Source: Bacteroidota bacterium (GTDB taxonomy: Bacteria; Bacteroidota; Bacteroidia; Bacteroidales; Lentimicrobiaceae). Taken from it: a stretch of DNA of 50,010 bases. The position numbers were made by a program, and so were the translations under genes. Location of the stretch: positions 684 through 50,693 of the forward strand of contig WSXX01000031.1 in NCBI GenBank assembly GCA_009773515.1, in the 5' to 3' direction. Below the pieces are notes generated by a model. The model made no database searches and was not told where the DNA came from. It worked only from the letters and a program-made list of their open reading frames with translations. Of this stretch, positions 12,001-22,594 are shown piece by piece; positions within the stretch are counted from its first letter, which is position 1; each line of letters begins with the position of its first letter.

Positions 12001-12996
12001 ATCTGACCTGATGGCCTGAATTTCTACTAAATTTAATCCTGTTGTGGAGATCGCTGTGCCCGGAATGTATGTTAACCACGAGCCACCACCATTGGTTCTG
12101 TATTCATAGCTATCCTCACAAGCTGCAACACCGCCTGATCCTGCGGTTAGAATTGTCGCAGACACTTCAGTGCCGCTGCAAACTGCAGAAACATCCGGCA
12201 ATTTTGTCATGGTAGGTGCTGTGGGTTGAGCTATCAACTCAACATTAAATGATCCAACAAAGGAATATATTGGAGCAACTATTGCTATAGTAATGATTGG
12301 AAGACCAGAAGTCGCAGGTGCAACGAACATGGCATCAAAAGTTATAGTACCGTTATTCCCAGACAATTCCTGAAGGTAGGTTTGCCCTCCGGGATAAGTC
12401 TGTTGAATTCTGTATGTATTTCCTGATATTGAATTTAAGACTGAAGCTGTAACATAGCCTCCGGCTAAACCACAAACAGTTGCAGTATTATTGACTAATC
12501 CGGGTACAACTTCAATCGTCTCCCCAGCCATCACTCCATACATCAACCCTCCTTCATTTCCTTCAAACAAACTCTGACCTCCGGCTTTCATGCCCAGGCC
12601 GGCTTTGGCGTCCAGTGTAAATGACTTGGCGAATGTTCCGTTTCCGATTTCTGAAATGGTGATTACCTGCTTTCCTGCAGCATTTACTTTAAAGGCTGGC
12701 ACCTTTAAAAGTCCACCTGTGGAAGTGACTTCAAGGTAAGCATTGTCCTGTGGATAAGTCCGTTGAATGCGGTACTTACTGCCAGGGGTAGTGGCCTGAA
12801 CTGATATTTCAAGCATGCCTCCCTGTTGCACAACAACCATATTGTCGGTCATTGCAGGTTTGGTCTGGATTTTTTGCACACTTTGCTGAGCAAATACACT
12901 TCCTGCAAAGAAGAATGCAATAAACAATGCCACAGAAAGCAAGGCTTTCATGTTGGATTTGTTTGCTAAACCGAATGGTAAAATTTGATTATTCAT
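1..12996 (-). CDS. Giant secreted parallel beta-helix repeat surface protein (3' end outside window)
   Basis: I read the frame through the whole stretch and found no in-frame stop, so at least 4332 residues lie in the window and the C-terminus lies beyond its left edge. The N-terminus has a hydrophobic signal peptide (MKALLSVALFIAFFFAGSVFAQ). That makes position 12951 an alternative start; the first ATG is at 12996. Order: two Ig-like segments (residues ~40-260), a PKD-like domain (~345-430), a 160-residue module (~433-591), then eight right-handed beta-helix blocks. Each block opens with a variant of IQAAIDAA..GD.IEV..GTY.E...INK (near residues 599, 1096, 1436, 1726, 2106, 2506, 2969 and 3476) and continues with NNxISGN-type coils. 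Several blocks close with an NWWG or NWYG motif. SprB-like repeats lie before blocks five and seven. A cohesin-like domain (~3903-4020) and a second copy of the 160-residue module (~4133-4299) follow. Such proteins are usually exported by T9SS and act in adhesion or polysaccharide binding; the function here is inferred. No catalytic residues were identified. Confidence 0.5.
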   Translation of the reverse strand, partial: MNNQILPFGLANKSNMKALLSVALFIAFFFAGSVFAQQSVQKIQTKPAMTDNMVVVQQGGMLEISVQATTPGSKYRIQRTYPQDNAYLEVTSTGGLLKVPAFKVNAAGKQVITISEIGNGTFAKSFTLDAKAGLGMKAGGQSLFEGNEGGLMYGVMAGETIEVVPGLVNNTATVCGLAGGYVTASVLNSISGNTYRIQQTYPGGQTYLQELSGNNGTITFDAMFVAPATSGLPIITIAIVAPIYSFVGSFNVELIAQPTAPTMTKLPDVSAVCSGTEVSATILTAGSGGVAACEDSYEYRTNGGGSWLTYIPGTAISTTGLNLVEIQAIRSDATGAGCSAINNYSWTVNALPVPVISGPTDVCANSTQTYTTEADMTGYTWSVSGGTGSSSTNSIDITWGIAGAGQVEVNYNDLNGCAGASSSSITVTKTDAPSVSDITLESTIDNITWQSVNGNLSSGYNCYIYPCAEYTYLDIDNFIASTFILPDYLHPFYLNQTNLPSGWNTYWTAKGVESGASGWQGIMYEITIGNEPIFYLKKSGGDYVLIDGLQYQTGQGEQTLRISGDYPLDTYTYDGRLYASAGCYSPLSIDMTFERGVLNISQQLVYGSIQAAVDGSVDGNTIEVCDGTYNGNITVNKNITLISMNGAAVTILDGDDSGSHLGTVILTLGRNGVVIGQTDKGFTIKGIDGPPGLEKASVYLQGTQQNITIEGNILEARGDAALMGEYNAANNNITINNNQISGQTFDGTEPATGDQFTVPNVARQAVVFGGGSGTTNTGNFIFTNNTISTIASGILYGNGLVTLDLVGTNIITGNTFSGTTLGTNAALRARGTGNYTIQANRFVGNYTRALTRVGSPIQATCNWWGTDNYQTIYSKVGGYAVFVPYLLTDEVGATCAGGSALPGALTLTYTEANEDILVAFNVTANELELQPVPGLNPSDPNYLALVTARYNALAAAIQSGVAVDIQSAALAVGDDIFTEYYYYTDEVNLTGKTYLNTINTNDLVKNKYWDKYLVGPEPLNNRYPDWANSVTLAPIQTYRTHTNPGTGSVAAGWLNPALGRDVYVTVTFINNGYVNSTTQSVAIPAGCIVNTNTGLGYPTIQAAIDAPQTLGGHVIELCPGTFNETVNINKSIHLKGQAGETDNTIIAPPSTLPVASDPLSSIIIVSGSGVSAEISGLTIQGPGPSGCGSIGRGIFVRDGATANIHNNKILDIRDNPFSGCQNGIAIQVGRQAFSTTGIATISNNLISGYQKGAIVVDNTGSSATISGNTFTGIGTTAITAQNGIQISRGATATLAGNTISGNSFQSHGHPDNYAGTGILLYQNGAVAMTGGNIISGNDQNINIYGSTGALTLGAESFGASAAPATFGYHIANPTNFNIDASLSTFEGISPASASLTQLFAIEDRIWHSVDDPSQTGFVKVKAGNVYVTRTETGAHIQYGIDAAVAGDVVHVQAGDYGTETAVNRTVPGAGTHQFGLFIDKNNLTVQGYTASNSLPSTAAEADVLFTTNATNTFGYSGTMVVGNNVTLRGLEFGDNLPGNDKAIEVIGNGFAINACRIIANAAIYIGDYAYNENGTPGNFTDDLSSIQSYSITNCHFAGSTSIGGVYIANGAGWNGSDVSSVTGRSITGNVFDGMTTIGFAGLSPGIGWLLYPTGAATVTGNTFTNPANGRYIQSWGVVQAEFPYASYWNDNTFPKKTMTTTDGNPANVRGYDASANFLNLKRIGTVIQPRIDNAQIGDVVLVGAGNYNEDVTINKTLTLQGAGYTNTIVSGTIGGTNAATMKVAAGNVVIDGFSITRDGNNPTDWNGALNTAGIAVQSQGNFAEIRNCSLYGNRTGIDINNSNGNNVHNNLIDNNRTGLLFRNQTDNTILTNNFITNNWTVGVLFLDASSGSNSPVQSALNCQFNDNNISGNWYGDIVDRQEGGLIPLPGTTNMKNFECNWYGTTLPVVSTANSAEPGYAAQIPVFYGGTATAPGGQPNILGTASANFDYVSYYLSGGDGVGIGFQPTGTCDGSPVEIATAEPTHIHCGGSTGSIVVTFSGGTAPFNITWTGGLANGITSPYTIANLAEGNYSITVTDFNGSSDIITAEVLYLPVTNTTALTYHPTIQTAIDEATAGDVIEVCAGIYAEHVIVNKPLDIRGPNYGINPNTGSRGAEALIVPEANLMPGDIWTEVVFLNSDNVKFDGFKISGDNPAISGFEYAGMNLEKGQGVYSEGNNITFSNNIVENATSMGFFAGGSQSTQYQNLVVVNNKIDKIHDVGAVGYGFGLYIQGTAGSITNNVVTNARNGIQVQPYRVVKDVTTPVLQVKDNDFAAYKTGIYYNYAEAGASAWTIELNNITVSTPPVTPDAPLTWVGMRVQTMYSTANGGTLKTNTINGTGAVIGSTWSSICGMDYFGSNSNSDQVFFTDNIVSNVEVGFKHDASANIVFTGNSLSASQKAVEVTGAYNIDATGGNTYKGIASTSATLSDLYTIEDAIIHKIDESSRGLVTVKANELFVTPLSYAGANTTPLIQRGIDAASTNWTVNVASGTFAENLNVNKGVTLEGANAGIACGSRTIESIIAPTSGVPVTIGADGVTINGFELTAPSSFYGIIGSGYSDQNILFNNIHHIGTTASGANVHSIINILPNGSATDNVTIADNCFNYISSSSLTGFSASAIGILQSTSTGTLTGLNIERNTISNVNVNTGTWPTGKIAYGIQINVGGNGGYLTNAGNVVDAVIRNNEISDLSGFISTGIGLEGNTEDAIVEYNMVSDLAGYKTADRSGGGYDLNALKFENNRYVESVTVSNNSFQTNTFVHNSVPGIGYAVSNYVPSTTATLNCNWFGTAVSNEIEDNLALTGKIFNKVGCVTNFTPYLTSGTDDAGIGFQPTGSCNGTPVVIASAVPTPIYCGGSAGSILVTFSGGTAPYTVSPAGNGSGSTSGLFYNITGLVANSYIITVTDANGSSAGITTEVQYLPVTNVSDDPDTYYPNIQAAIDAATAGDVIEVCAGIYVENVVVNKTLTINGPNANNDPTLATPARVTEAIVMPAVANTSDGKVFDVTADNVIINGFLVDGDNPGISGGIAHNGADINIAFGIGTGNWLASSGGKNGLQVKYNIVQNCNEGGIYSSGSGTPVEGGLFTYNYIDNNPWWGIVMETNSYTNITHNKITRVSRGVQYDNYWVAKSTGGSVIEYNDINYTKRGILQNLFYGAASLFEIKNNTLTAATLPESANVGLLYWSIASGITATATDNTINAGENGARIWNCQGNVSINGGTINGGQIGVYAVTTDAYGNGSVQNASVNNVTITGGAATGDVGVKVYSHQSGLASSLTVTNNCSISGYDNGILAEGADASVTVSNNFTTITNNQVGILVKDGADLASVTGNTITNNTHYGIFIDGTAGDIGLINNNNISGNGYTNNVNTGIGMYNGKTTAVDAQNNWWGHASGPYNNPYNTCGTGNAVIGLVDFMPWWTTSTGTPSTDLLVHNVTQGTYYCKIQDAIDAAGTGGETIEVGTATFSEHILINKAGLILKNAASATPIISGSGTGIVVTIAANNVTLDGFAIQNSGATALDAGVTIGTYTGCLVKNNTISACASGIGTQGGSGNFVTSNTVSGNTYYGVAIIAGTGNTINLNNISGNGLDAIALDNASAGGGPVAMGSTGNFIKENTISSNRDGIFVGENCTGNQISDGNNITGTSTGSIGINLWRSGAQTITGNTIQSFITGIRLLGSSSNTITGNTLTLNTNGFKVDPSWQVGIWYESLNNNISLNSISGNTTYGLLVGDLTNQTTPVNATQNWWGSNTGPTYTGNPCGTGDAITANVLYNPWRNEALDTDIYQLIAFNLLGNSSICVGGTADITLDGSQTGIQYGLYKDNVLVSEVPGTGSPLVWTVSTVANATYTVKAKNDLNLCTLDMTGSAKIFVGPKTTIASISGACAGSSVAVPVTVDSFEEVGYIALTINFDDDVLQYTGAAKNPDWTGSFIASLSEPGVIKIVGVTADENPPITLTDGSELFKLNFTYTGGAETTELTFDDSDEAFCQYGSGWPLFVDFCDEDYEDYYFNGLVSGNPRPTVAVNGTTTICNGQATDISFDFTGTAPWIFTYSIDGIDQTLISTNDDPYYLTVNPSISATYAVTALSDGNCIAWAGDITGSAVVTVNPTPVVNSASMLSSTDQTSWTAVYGTLASGYELCIDSDNPYYYLDIDELSSTPTMGSGTFVQNAFNLTGTYPQSFFDYWAAKGVTASAVTGTWEAVMWQIITGNAPMFYMNFTGTDYQLIDGLQYQMGSGANTLRVSGDYPQGSYTFQGTVTDVNGCVSEPFNVTMDFNTIPHMNVVANQIYCNGETAPLTSLG

Positions 12997-17401
<4,405 letters not shown>

Positions 17402-17407
17402 TAACAC

Positions 17408-17440
17408 AAAAGACCTGCATTTGCAGGCCTTTTTGTTTTT
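17408..17440 (+). terminator. Rho-independent terminator of the beta-galactosidase gene
   Basis: An inverted repeat with CCTGCA / TGCAGG core arms (17414-17419 and 17422-17427) is preceded by an A-run and followed by CCTTTTTGTTTTT. It starts 7 bases after the lacZ-like stop codon. The A-run upstream could let it work in both directions. Confidence 0.5.
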
Positions 17441-17450
17441 ATGACAGCTG

Positions 17451-17620
17451 CCAATGACAGATTGTTCGTCTGGTCCTTCGACTCCGCTCAGGAGGACATC
17501 GTATAGAATTGATAATAAGTGCATTAAGATGATACAGCGTACACTCTAAACAAATGTCACACTGAGCGGAGTCGAAGTGTTTTTGATCCATTTTTCTCCT
17601 GTCATCTCCATATCATGCTC
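17451..17620 (+). repeat. Dispersed palindromic repeat, copy R1
   Basis: This is the first of two tandem 170-bp copies. Left arm CTTCGACTCCGCTCAG and right arm CTGAGCGGAGTCGAAG are a perfect 16-bp inverted repeat with about 75 bases between them. The copy begins with CCAATGACAGATTGTTCG and ends with CATGCTC. It lies between convergent genes. Related copies are at 17641, 29429 and 49804. Confidence 0.5.
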
Positions 17621-17640
17621 ATTTTTTTGAGTTATAACTA

Positions 17641-17810
17641 CCAATGACAGATTGTTCGTCTGGTCCTTCGACTCCGCTTAGGAGGACATCGTATAGGGTT
17701 GATAACGTGTGAATTAAAGAGAGTCATTGCTGACCTAACACGATTGTCACACTGAGCGGAGTCGAAGTGTTTTTGATATAGTTTCCACCTGTCATCTCCG
17801 CATTATGCTC
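17641..17810 (+). repeat. Dispersed palindromic repeat, copy R2
   Basis: Second tandem copy, same length as R1 and offset by 190 bases. The left arm has one change (GCTTAG for GCTCAG). The two ends match R1 closely while the middle differs strongly, a pattern expected when the palindrome and ends are what is conserved. Confidence 0.5.
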
Positions 17811-17886
17811 AAAATTTTTTAAGTGCAAACTCAGGATGACAAAGGACACACCCCTTTCCAATGCTGCCGGGTGTTTCCGGGGATAT

Positions 17887-20262
17887 TTATTTTCTGATAA
17901 AACGCCTGGTTGCGATGCCTTCGGAAGTTATGATGATTACATTGTAGATTCCGGGTCTCAGATTGCTGACATCGAGGTTGTAACCCGAGGCTAGTTCGCT
18001 GGTGCTGATGTTGGTGTTGATGATCATTCCGCCGCGGATATCTGCAACCTGAAGCATTGCACTTTCTGATTTCACTTTTCCAAGTGGTAATGTTAGTCTC
18101 AGGATTTCGCTGGCTGGGTTCGGATATGCTGACAATGAGGAAGATAAAACATTGTCATCTAATCCAAGTGTGTAATTGGTGGCGATGTTCGACATGCTGC
18201 TGTTCAGTTTCAGATTGCGCAGTCCATCGGGGTTGCAATTGTTGGGATTCACAACTTCCACCATATAATATACAAATCCAGGGGCAGCGCTGAAATCGGA
18301 ATAGGAGGTAAAATTGCCCGATACCGTGCCGATCATCTCCAGGTTGGAAGGGCTGCTGCCACGGTAAATGTTGTAAGAATCAACATCGAATCCGAGGTAA
18401 GGACTCCAGATAAGATTCCAGGTGTCTCCCACGCCTTTGCTTATGGTAAGATGCATGGTCTGATGGAATAGTTCCTCAGGATATAAATTGCCGGCAGCAT
18501 CCCGGAAAGTAAGTTTGTAACGGGTAGCCTGAACTCTTGGATTTGATGATTCATCGATAAAAACAGATGGCGAATCTGCCGGAATTGATGCAATTTCAGT
18601 GTACTGATTTGAAATATTTCCTTCCTTCATAACCACATATTCTGAGATGAGGTTGCTGTTTGGCTTGTTCCAGGCAATCATATTTTTGCCGGAAGTTGTA
18701 TCAACTCCCACCATGCAAATCTGAAGATCAGGAAAATCCTCAAGAGTAAATGCAGATGAACTGGTTGCTGCAATAAACGGGAAGTAGTAATCGCTTATCC
18801 TTATCAGGCACTGGTTTGATGATAAATCAGGAGTTTGCCAGGTGTAAGTATTGTCGTCGCCTAAGTAATAAATATAGTCCAGGGTCTGCCAGTTCTGGCC
18901 GTTATCCGCCGAAAAGTCGATCTGAAGATAGGTGTATTGAAGGGTTTCGCCGCTGTAATCAAACTGAATCTCATATTCAGAATTGATGTCAATAATTTCA
19001 CCTCCGTTGGGAGTGATTATGCTGAGCACCGGTGCTTCGGTTACTGTGAAAGTTTCGCTAAGCGAGAACACCGCGGGGTCAGAACTTTTTGAAACCTTTA
19101 CAATACAATTTGCTGAAGGCGTTGATGGTGCAATAAATGTTGCACTTCCATAATACGGGGAAGCTACATCTGTGGCCACAGTTTCATAAGTCTGTCCACC
19201 ATCTGACGAAAGCGCAACATCTACATTGTCAGTTGAAAAGGAATACCAGCTGGCATCAATAGGTTGACCGGTGTAATACAGATTAGAGGAAGAAGGTGAG
19301 TAAAAAATGTACGGAGGAGTATATATGGTAAAAACTGCATCACTTTCATCAAAAGCAGAAGAATCGTATTGATCTCTGACCCTTACTTTTGCATTTGAGC
19401 TTGATACCTGAGGTACATATACCTGTTCACTGCCCCCGGTCGGATCACTGTGGCTGTATGTTAAAACATTCCAGGTAAAACCACCATTGACAGAATATTC
19501 AATTACAACCAAATCGGGCAGATTGCTGCCTGACCAGGAAACAGTTTCATACGTGTTGTAAGTCCATACTTCTCCGCCGTTGGGGCTTAAAAGAGTAAAT
19601 TCCGCAGGAGGGAGGATGGTAAATATCTGGCTGTTGGAAAAAATTTCCGGGTTTCCTGTCTGTGATGCCCTTAGTTTGCACTGATCTGATATTACGTCAG
19701 GAGCATTGAAATTATGAAAACCACCAATTACACCCGTAGCAATGGTTGTCCAGGTTGCTCCATTGTCTGACGAGAATGACAAATCGGTAGGGAATGAGTT
19801 AAATATTGTCCAGTTTGCTGTTATCTGATTGCCCTGATAAAAAACTTGTCCGTAATAGGGCGATAAGAAAAAATACGGTGGATTCTCTATCGCAAAAGGG
19901 GCATCACTGTCATCATAAAGAAGCGGGGTGGAGTTGTATTCTGCAACTCTGATTTTGGCCTGAGCAGTAGCGTTGAAGTTCACATAAACCGGAACCTGAT
20001 TTGTGCCGGATGTGCTGTACACATAATCTATGATTTCGAAAGTAGTTCCATTGTCACTTGAATACTCAATGGTGAGGTAAGAGGGGTTTCCTGTATAAGT
20101 GTAAGTTACAATTTCTGAACTTCCGTTTTGCCAGGTTTCACCGCCATTTGGGGAGATAACCTGAATCTGAGGTTGATTCTGGGCCTGAGTTGATGGTGTG
20201 GTTAGCAAACCAACAATCAGAAAAGAAATTGTTAAAAACTGTATGAGTATTGGTGATTTCAT
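17887..20262 (-). CDS. Secreted multi-Ig/fibronectin-like protein with T9SS sorting domain
   Basis: Signal peptide MKSPILIQFLTISFLIVGLLTTPSTQAQ is followed by five repeats of about 95 residues (~30-500) with cores such as SPNGGEVW and SADNGQNWQTL. This is the beta-sandwich family common in Bacteroidota surface proteins. Two fibronectin-III-like segments follow (~510-700). The C-terminus (~715-791) is a T9SS type A sorting domain: AYPNPASE, then LRPGIYNVII, ending in RRFIRK. The protein is therefore probably exported by T9SS and attached to the outer surface or released. No catalytic motif is visible, so binding or scaffolding is the likely role. It is monocistronic: convergent with the beta-galactosidase across the repeats and divergent from the transglutaminase-like pair. 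T9SS assignment is secure; function is unknown. Confidence 0.5.
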   Translation of the reverse strand: MKSPILIQFLTISFLIVGLLTTPSTQAQNQPQIQVISPNGGETWQNGSSEIVTYTYTGNPSYLTIEYSSDNGTTFEIIDYVYSTSGTNQVPVYVNFNATAQAKIRVAEYNSTPLLYDDSDAPFAIENPPYFFLSPYYGQVFYQGNQITANWTIFNSFPTDLSFSSDNGATWTTIATGVIGGFHNFNAPDVISDQCKLRASQTGNPEIFSNSQIFTILPPAEFTLLSPNGGEVWTYNTYETVSWSGSNLPDLVVIEYSVNGGFTWNVLTYSHSDPTGGSEQVYVPQVSSSNAKVRVRDQYDSSAFDESDAVFTIYTPPYIFYSPSSSNLYYTGQPIDASWYSFSTDNVDVALSSDGGQTYETVATDVASPYYGSATFIAPSTPSANCIVKVSKSSDPAVFSLSETFTVTEAPVLSIITPNGGEIIDINSEYEIQFDYSGETLQYTYLQIDFSADNGQNWQTLDYIYYLGDDNTYTWQTPDLSSNQCLIRISDYYFPFIAATSSSAFTLEDFPDLQICMVGVDTTSGKNMIAWNKPNSNLISEYVVMKEGNISNQYTEIASIPADSPSVFIDESSNPRVQATRYKLTFRDAAGNLYPEELFHQTMHLTISKGVGDTWNLIWSPYLGFDVDSYNIYRGSSPSNLEMIGTVSGNFTSYSDFSAAPGFVYYMVEVVNPNNCNPDGLRNLKLNSSMSNIATNYTLGLDDNVLSSSLSAYPNPASEILRLTLPLGKVKSESAMLQVADIRGGMIINTNISTSELASGYNLDVSNLRPGIYNVIIITSEGIATRRFIRK

Positions 20263-20601
20263 AGCGGCTGGATTTGGTACTGATATTCAACACCAATTAA
20301 TGTACTTTGTTTAGAACAATTCTAAATAATCTTAAACACCCGAATTGCCTGTTTTTGGGTTGTGAGCTGCTTTTTTTTTGTTTCGGATGTTCTCCGATTT
20401 CTATTTTTTTTATATTTGACAGTTGAACCGATGATCATTTGCAGACTGACAGAAATCGGAGAACATAAGAATTACTGTCTTTGGATTTGCATTCTATTGT
20501 TTATGATTGTTGTTGATACTTTGAACAAATTAAATCAGCATAAATAGTTTTAAAGCTTTGATAGATTTTTAACATCAGCATTGCTGCATAAAATTTATAG
20601 T
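20263..20601. other. Intergenic region with a long-looped inverted repeat
   Basis: This stretch lies between divergent genes. It contains two T-runs, a perfect 16-bp inverted repeat (listed separately) and a TATATTTG box (20411-20418) inside the loop. No gene is supported here. Confidence 0.5.
20387..20466. repeat. 16-bp perfect inverted repeat with 48-bp loop
   Basis: ATGTTCTCCGATTTCT (20387-20402) is the exact reverse complement of AGAAATCGGAGAACAT (20451-20466). The 48-base loop contains TATATTTG, a perfect match to TAnnTTTG. It could be paired operators, a hairpin RNA or a small insertion remnant; the sequence does not decide. Confidence 0.5.
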
Positions 20602-22518
20602 ATGACCTTATTTTACAGGAAAAATGTTTATTCGCTGCTTTTGCTTATGGCATTGTCTTACAGCGCATTCTCACAAACTCCGGCATTGTCGGTTTCCGGT
20701 TATCGTGAGCAATACCCCGACGATGACGTTATTAATTTAAAATCCTTGTCACAATACAGCTTTACGCGGGGTACAGTGCAGAATCCGGTTATTGTTAACA
20801 TTTCAAACAGCGATACTTATATCAGCCTTCGTCCCAGAGTCAGGTTGACAGATGCAATCTTTTACGATAAATATTCTGAAATAACCGGGCACAAACTGCT
20901 GCGTGAAAATGGCATCCGGCGCACTGATTATGTAAGATGCGGTGATTATGAAATTGACGGACTTTTTTATCATGATGCCAGAATCTGCATGTTTGACCTT
21001 CTGTTTCTGGAGGCAGGCAATTCATACACCTTGAATACGGATAAACAGATCAACGATCTGCGTTATTTTGCCACAGTTCCGCTGCATAAAACCTCAAGAA
21101 CACTTGAGCGTAAAATAAGCATTGCGCTGCCAGATTATCTGCAACTTGAAATTTATGAAATGAATTTTGGTCAGTTTAATATTGAATCCACAAAAGTGCA
21201 CGATTCCCAAAATAAAATGACCACCATCGAATATATAATCAAAGATCTTCCTGCAATGGACAAGGTTGAAAATATGCCGGATTATTCTTGTGCACTTCCA
21301 CACCTGCTGGTAGTGCCGCGTTCATATATTAAAGGATCTGACACCATCGCAGTACTGAAACGGCCGGAAGATCTGTACAATTGGTACGTATCTCTTATCA
21401 GCGAACCTTCGGTATCAGCTGAGCTGGCGGCTTTCACCGAAAATCTGGTAAAAAACGACAGCACCACAGACCAGAAAATCAACAGCGTAATGAGCTGGAT
21501 AGCCGATAAAATCAGATACATAGCTTTTGTTAACGGAATGGCTGCTTATGTTCCTGATGAGGCAGATGTGGTTTTTAAAAACCGTTACGGCGATTGCAAG
21601 GGAATGTCGAATCTGGCAAGGTCAATGCTCAGACATCTTGGCATTGATGCCCGTCTTGGCTGGGTTTATACGGGTAAAACATGCTACCCGGAGGAAACAC
21701 TTTCGCTTGCCAGCGACAATCATATGATTTGTGTTGTGAAACAGGACAATGAGCTGATCTACCTTGATCCTACGCTGCGTTATGTTGCTTTGCGCGAAAT
21801 TCCTGAAAGTATTCAAGGTAAACGCTGTGTGGTTGAGAACGGAAAAGAATGGACCGTTGAGCGAATACCGGCAACGGTGAGCAACAGCAACCTGAAAAGT
21901 ATAAATTATGACATGGTCATTGATGGCAACAGGTTCAAAGTAGATGGCAATATGTTGCTGAAAGGCGATATCCGATTGATGTTTCAATATTTTCTGAACC
22001 ACATCAGGTCAGATAAAAAAGAAGATTTGCTGAGATATTTTGTGAAAGGAGGAGACAACAACTTCAGAATCATTGAAATGAAAACCCCACCGGCAGATTC
22101 TGCAGCTGAAAATTTCGAAATCAGTTATAACCTTGAAGTTTCCAATGCTTTAATTGATCTGGGTGATGAAGTTTTGCTGAGTATGGATTTCTGGAAAGAG
22201 CTGAAAGGTCAGAAAATAGAAGAGGACAGAAAGTATAATTACAATCTGAAAGGCCGTAACCTAACCGAACATCAGGTTAAATTGCGCCTTCCTGATCATC
22301 TGAAGGTAAAGAAACTACCTGCGCCTCTGAATATTTCCATGCCGGGATACAATTTCACCGGAAGTTATATTCAGGAAGGAAATGAGCTTGTATATCGCAA
22401 AAAACTTGAGATCAGCAATGAAGTGCTTACACCCGAGGATTTTAAGCTGTGGAATGAATCCATTGTGACGCTGACACGGTTTTATAATGAAATGGTGGTG
22501 TTAAGTACTAATTTCTAA
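20602..22518 (+). CDS. Exported DUF3857/transglutaminase-like protein with intact catalytic triad
   Basis: ATG 20602 is preferred over an upstream in-frame TTG (20581) because it gives a compact signal peptide (MTLFYRKNVYSLLLLMALSYSAFSQ). The 638-residue mature layout is a DUF3857-type beta domain (~50-260), a transglutaminase-like core (~280-400) and a C-terminal beta-rich domain. The core has the Cys-His-Asp triad: C332 in YGDCKGM, H374 in DNHMI, D389 in YLDPT. Transglutaminase-fold proteins of this type are papain-like and may cleave or crosslink proteins or peptides; the substrate is unknown. It is followed after 76 bases by a second protein of similar architecture (22595), so the two probably form an operon. 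Its stop codon lies inside a heptameric tandem repeat. Fold and triad are confident; biological role is not. Confidence 0.5.
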   Translation: MTLFYRKNVYSLLLLMALSYSAFSQTPALSVSGYREQYPDDDVINLKSLSQYSFTRGTVQNPVIVNISNSDTYISLRPRVRLTDAIFYDKYSEITGHKLLRENGIRRTDYVRCGDYEIDGLFYHDARICMFDLLFLEAGNSYTLNTDKQINDLRYFATVPLHKTSRTLERKISIALPDYLQLEIYEMNFGQFNIESTKVHDSQNKMTTIEYIIKDLPAMDKVENMPDYSCALPHLLVVPRSYIKGSDTIAVLKRPEDLYNWYVSLISEPSVSAELAAFTENLVKNDSTTDQKINSVMSWIADKIRYIAFVNGMAAYVPDEADVVFKNRYGDCKGMSNLARSMLRHLGIDARLGWVYTGKTCYPEETLSLASDNHMICVVKQDNELIYLDPTLRYVALREIPESIQGKRCVVENGKEWTVERIPATVSNSNLKSINYDMVIDGNRFKVDGNMLLKGDIRLMFQYFLNHIRSDKKEDLLRYFVKGGDNNFRIIEMKTPPADSAAENFEISYNLEVSNALIDLGDEVLLSMDFWKELKGQKIEEDRKYNYNLKGRNLTEHQVKLRLPDHLKVKKLPAPLNISMPGYNFTGSYIQEGNELVYRKKLEISNEVLTPEDFKLWNESIVTLTRFYNEMVVLSTNF

Positions 22519-22577
22519 TTTCTAATTTCTAATTTCTAATTTCTACTGTCTACTGTCTAGTGTCTGCTGTCTGCTCT
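22508..22577 (+). repeat. Heptameric short tandem repeat overlapping a stop codon
   Basis: Ten consecutive 7-base units: CTAATTT five times (22508-22542), CTACTGT twice, CTAGTGT, CTGCTGT and CTGCTCT. The stop codon (22516-22518) of the upstream gene lies in the second unit, so the repeat supplies the last codons. It ends 17 bases before the next gene. Confidence 0.5.
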
Positions 22578-22594
22578 AACAATGTAATCAAATT

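Noticed and set aside
17451-17810. CRISPR array
   Set aside because: Only two long units with internal palindromes and divergent middles; no regular short repeats and spacers and no cas genes.
22508-22577. Transcription terminator or riboswitch after the first transglutaminase-like gene
   Set aside because: The sequence is a pure heptad tandem array with no stable hairpin.
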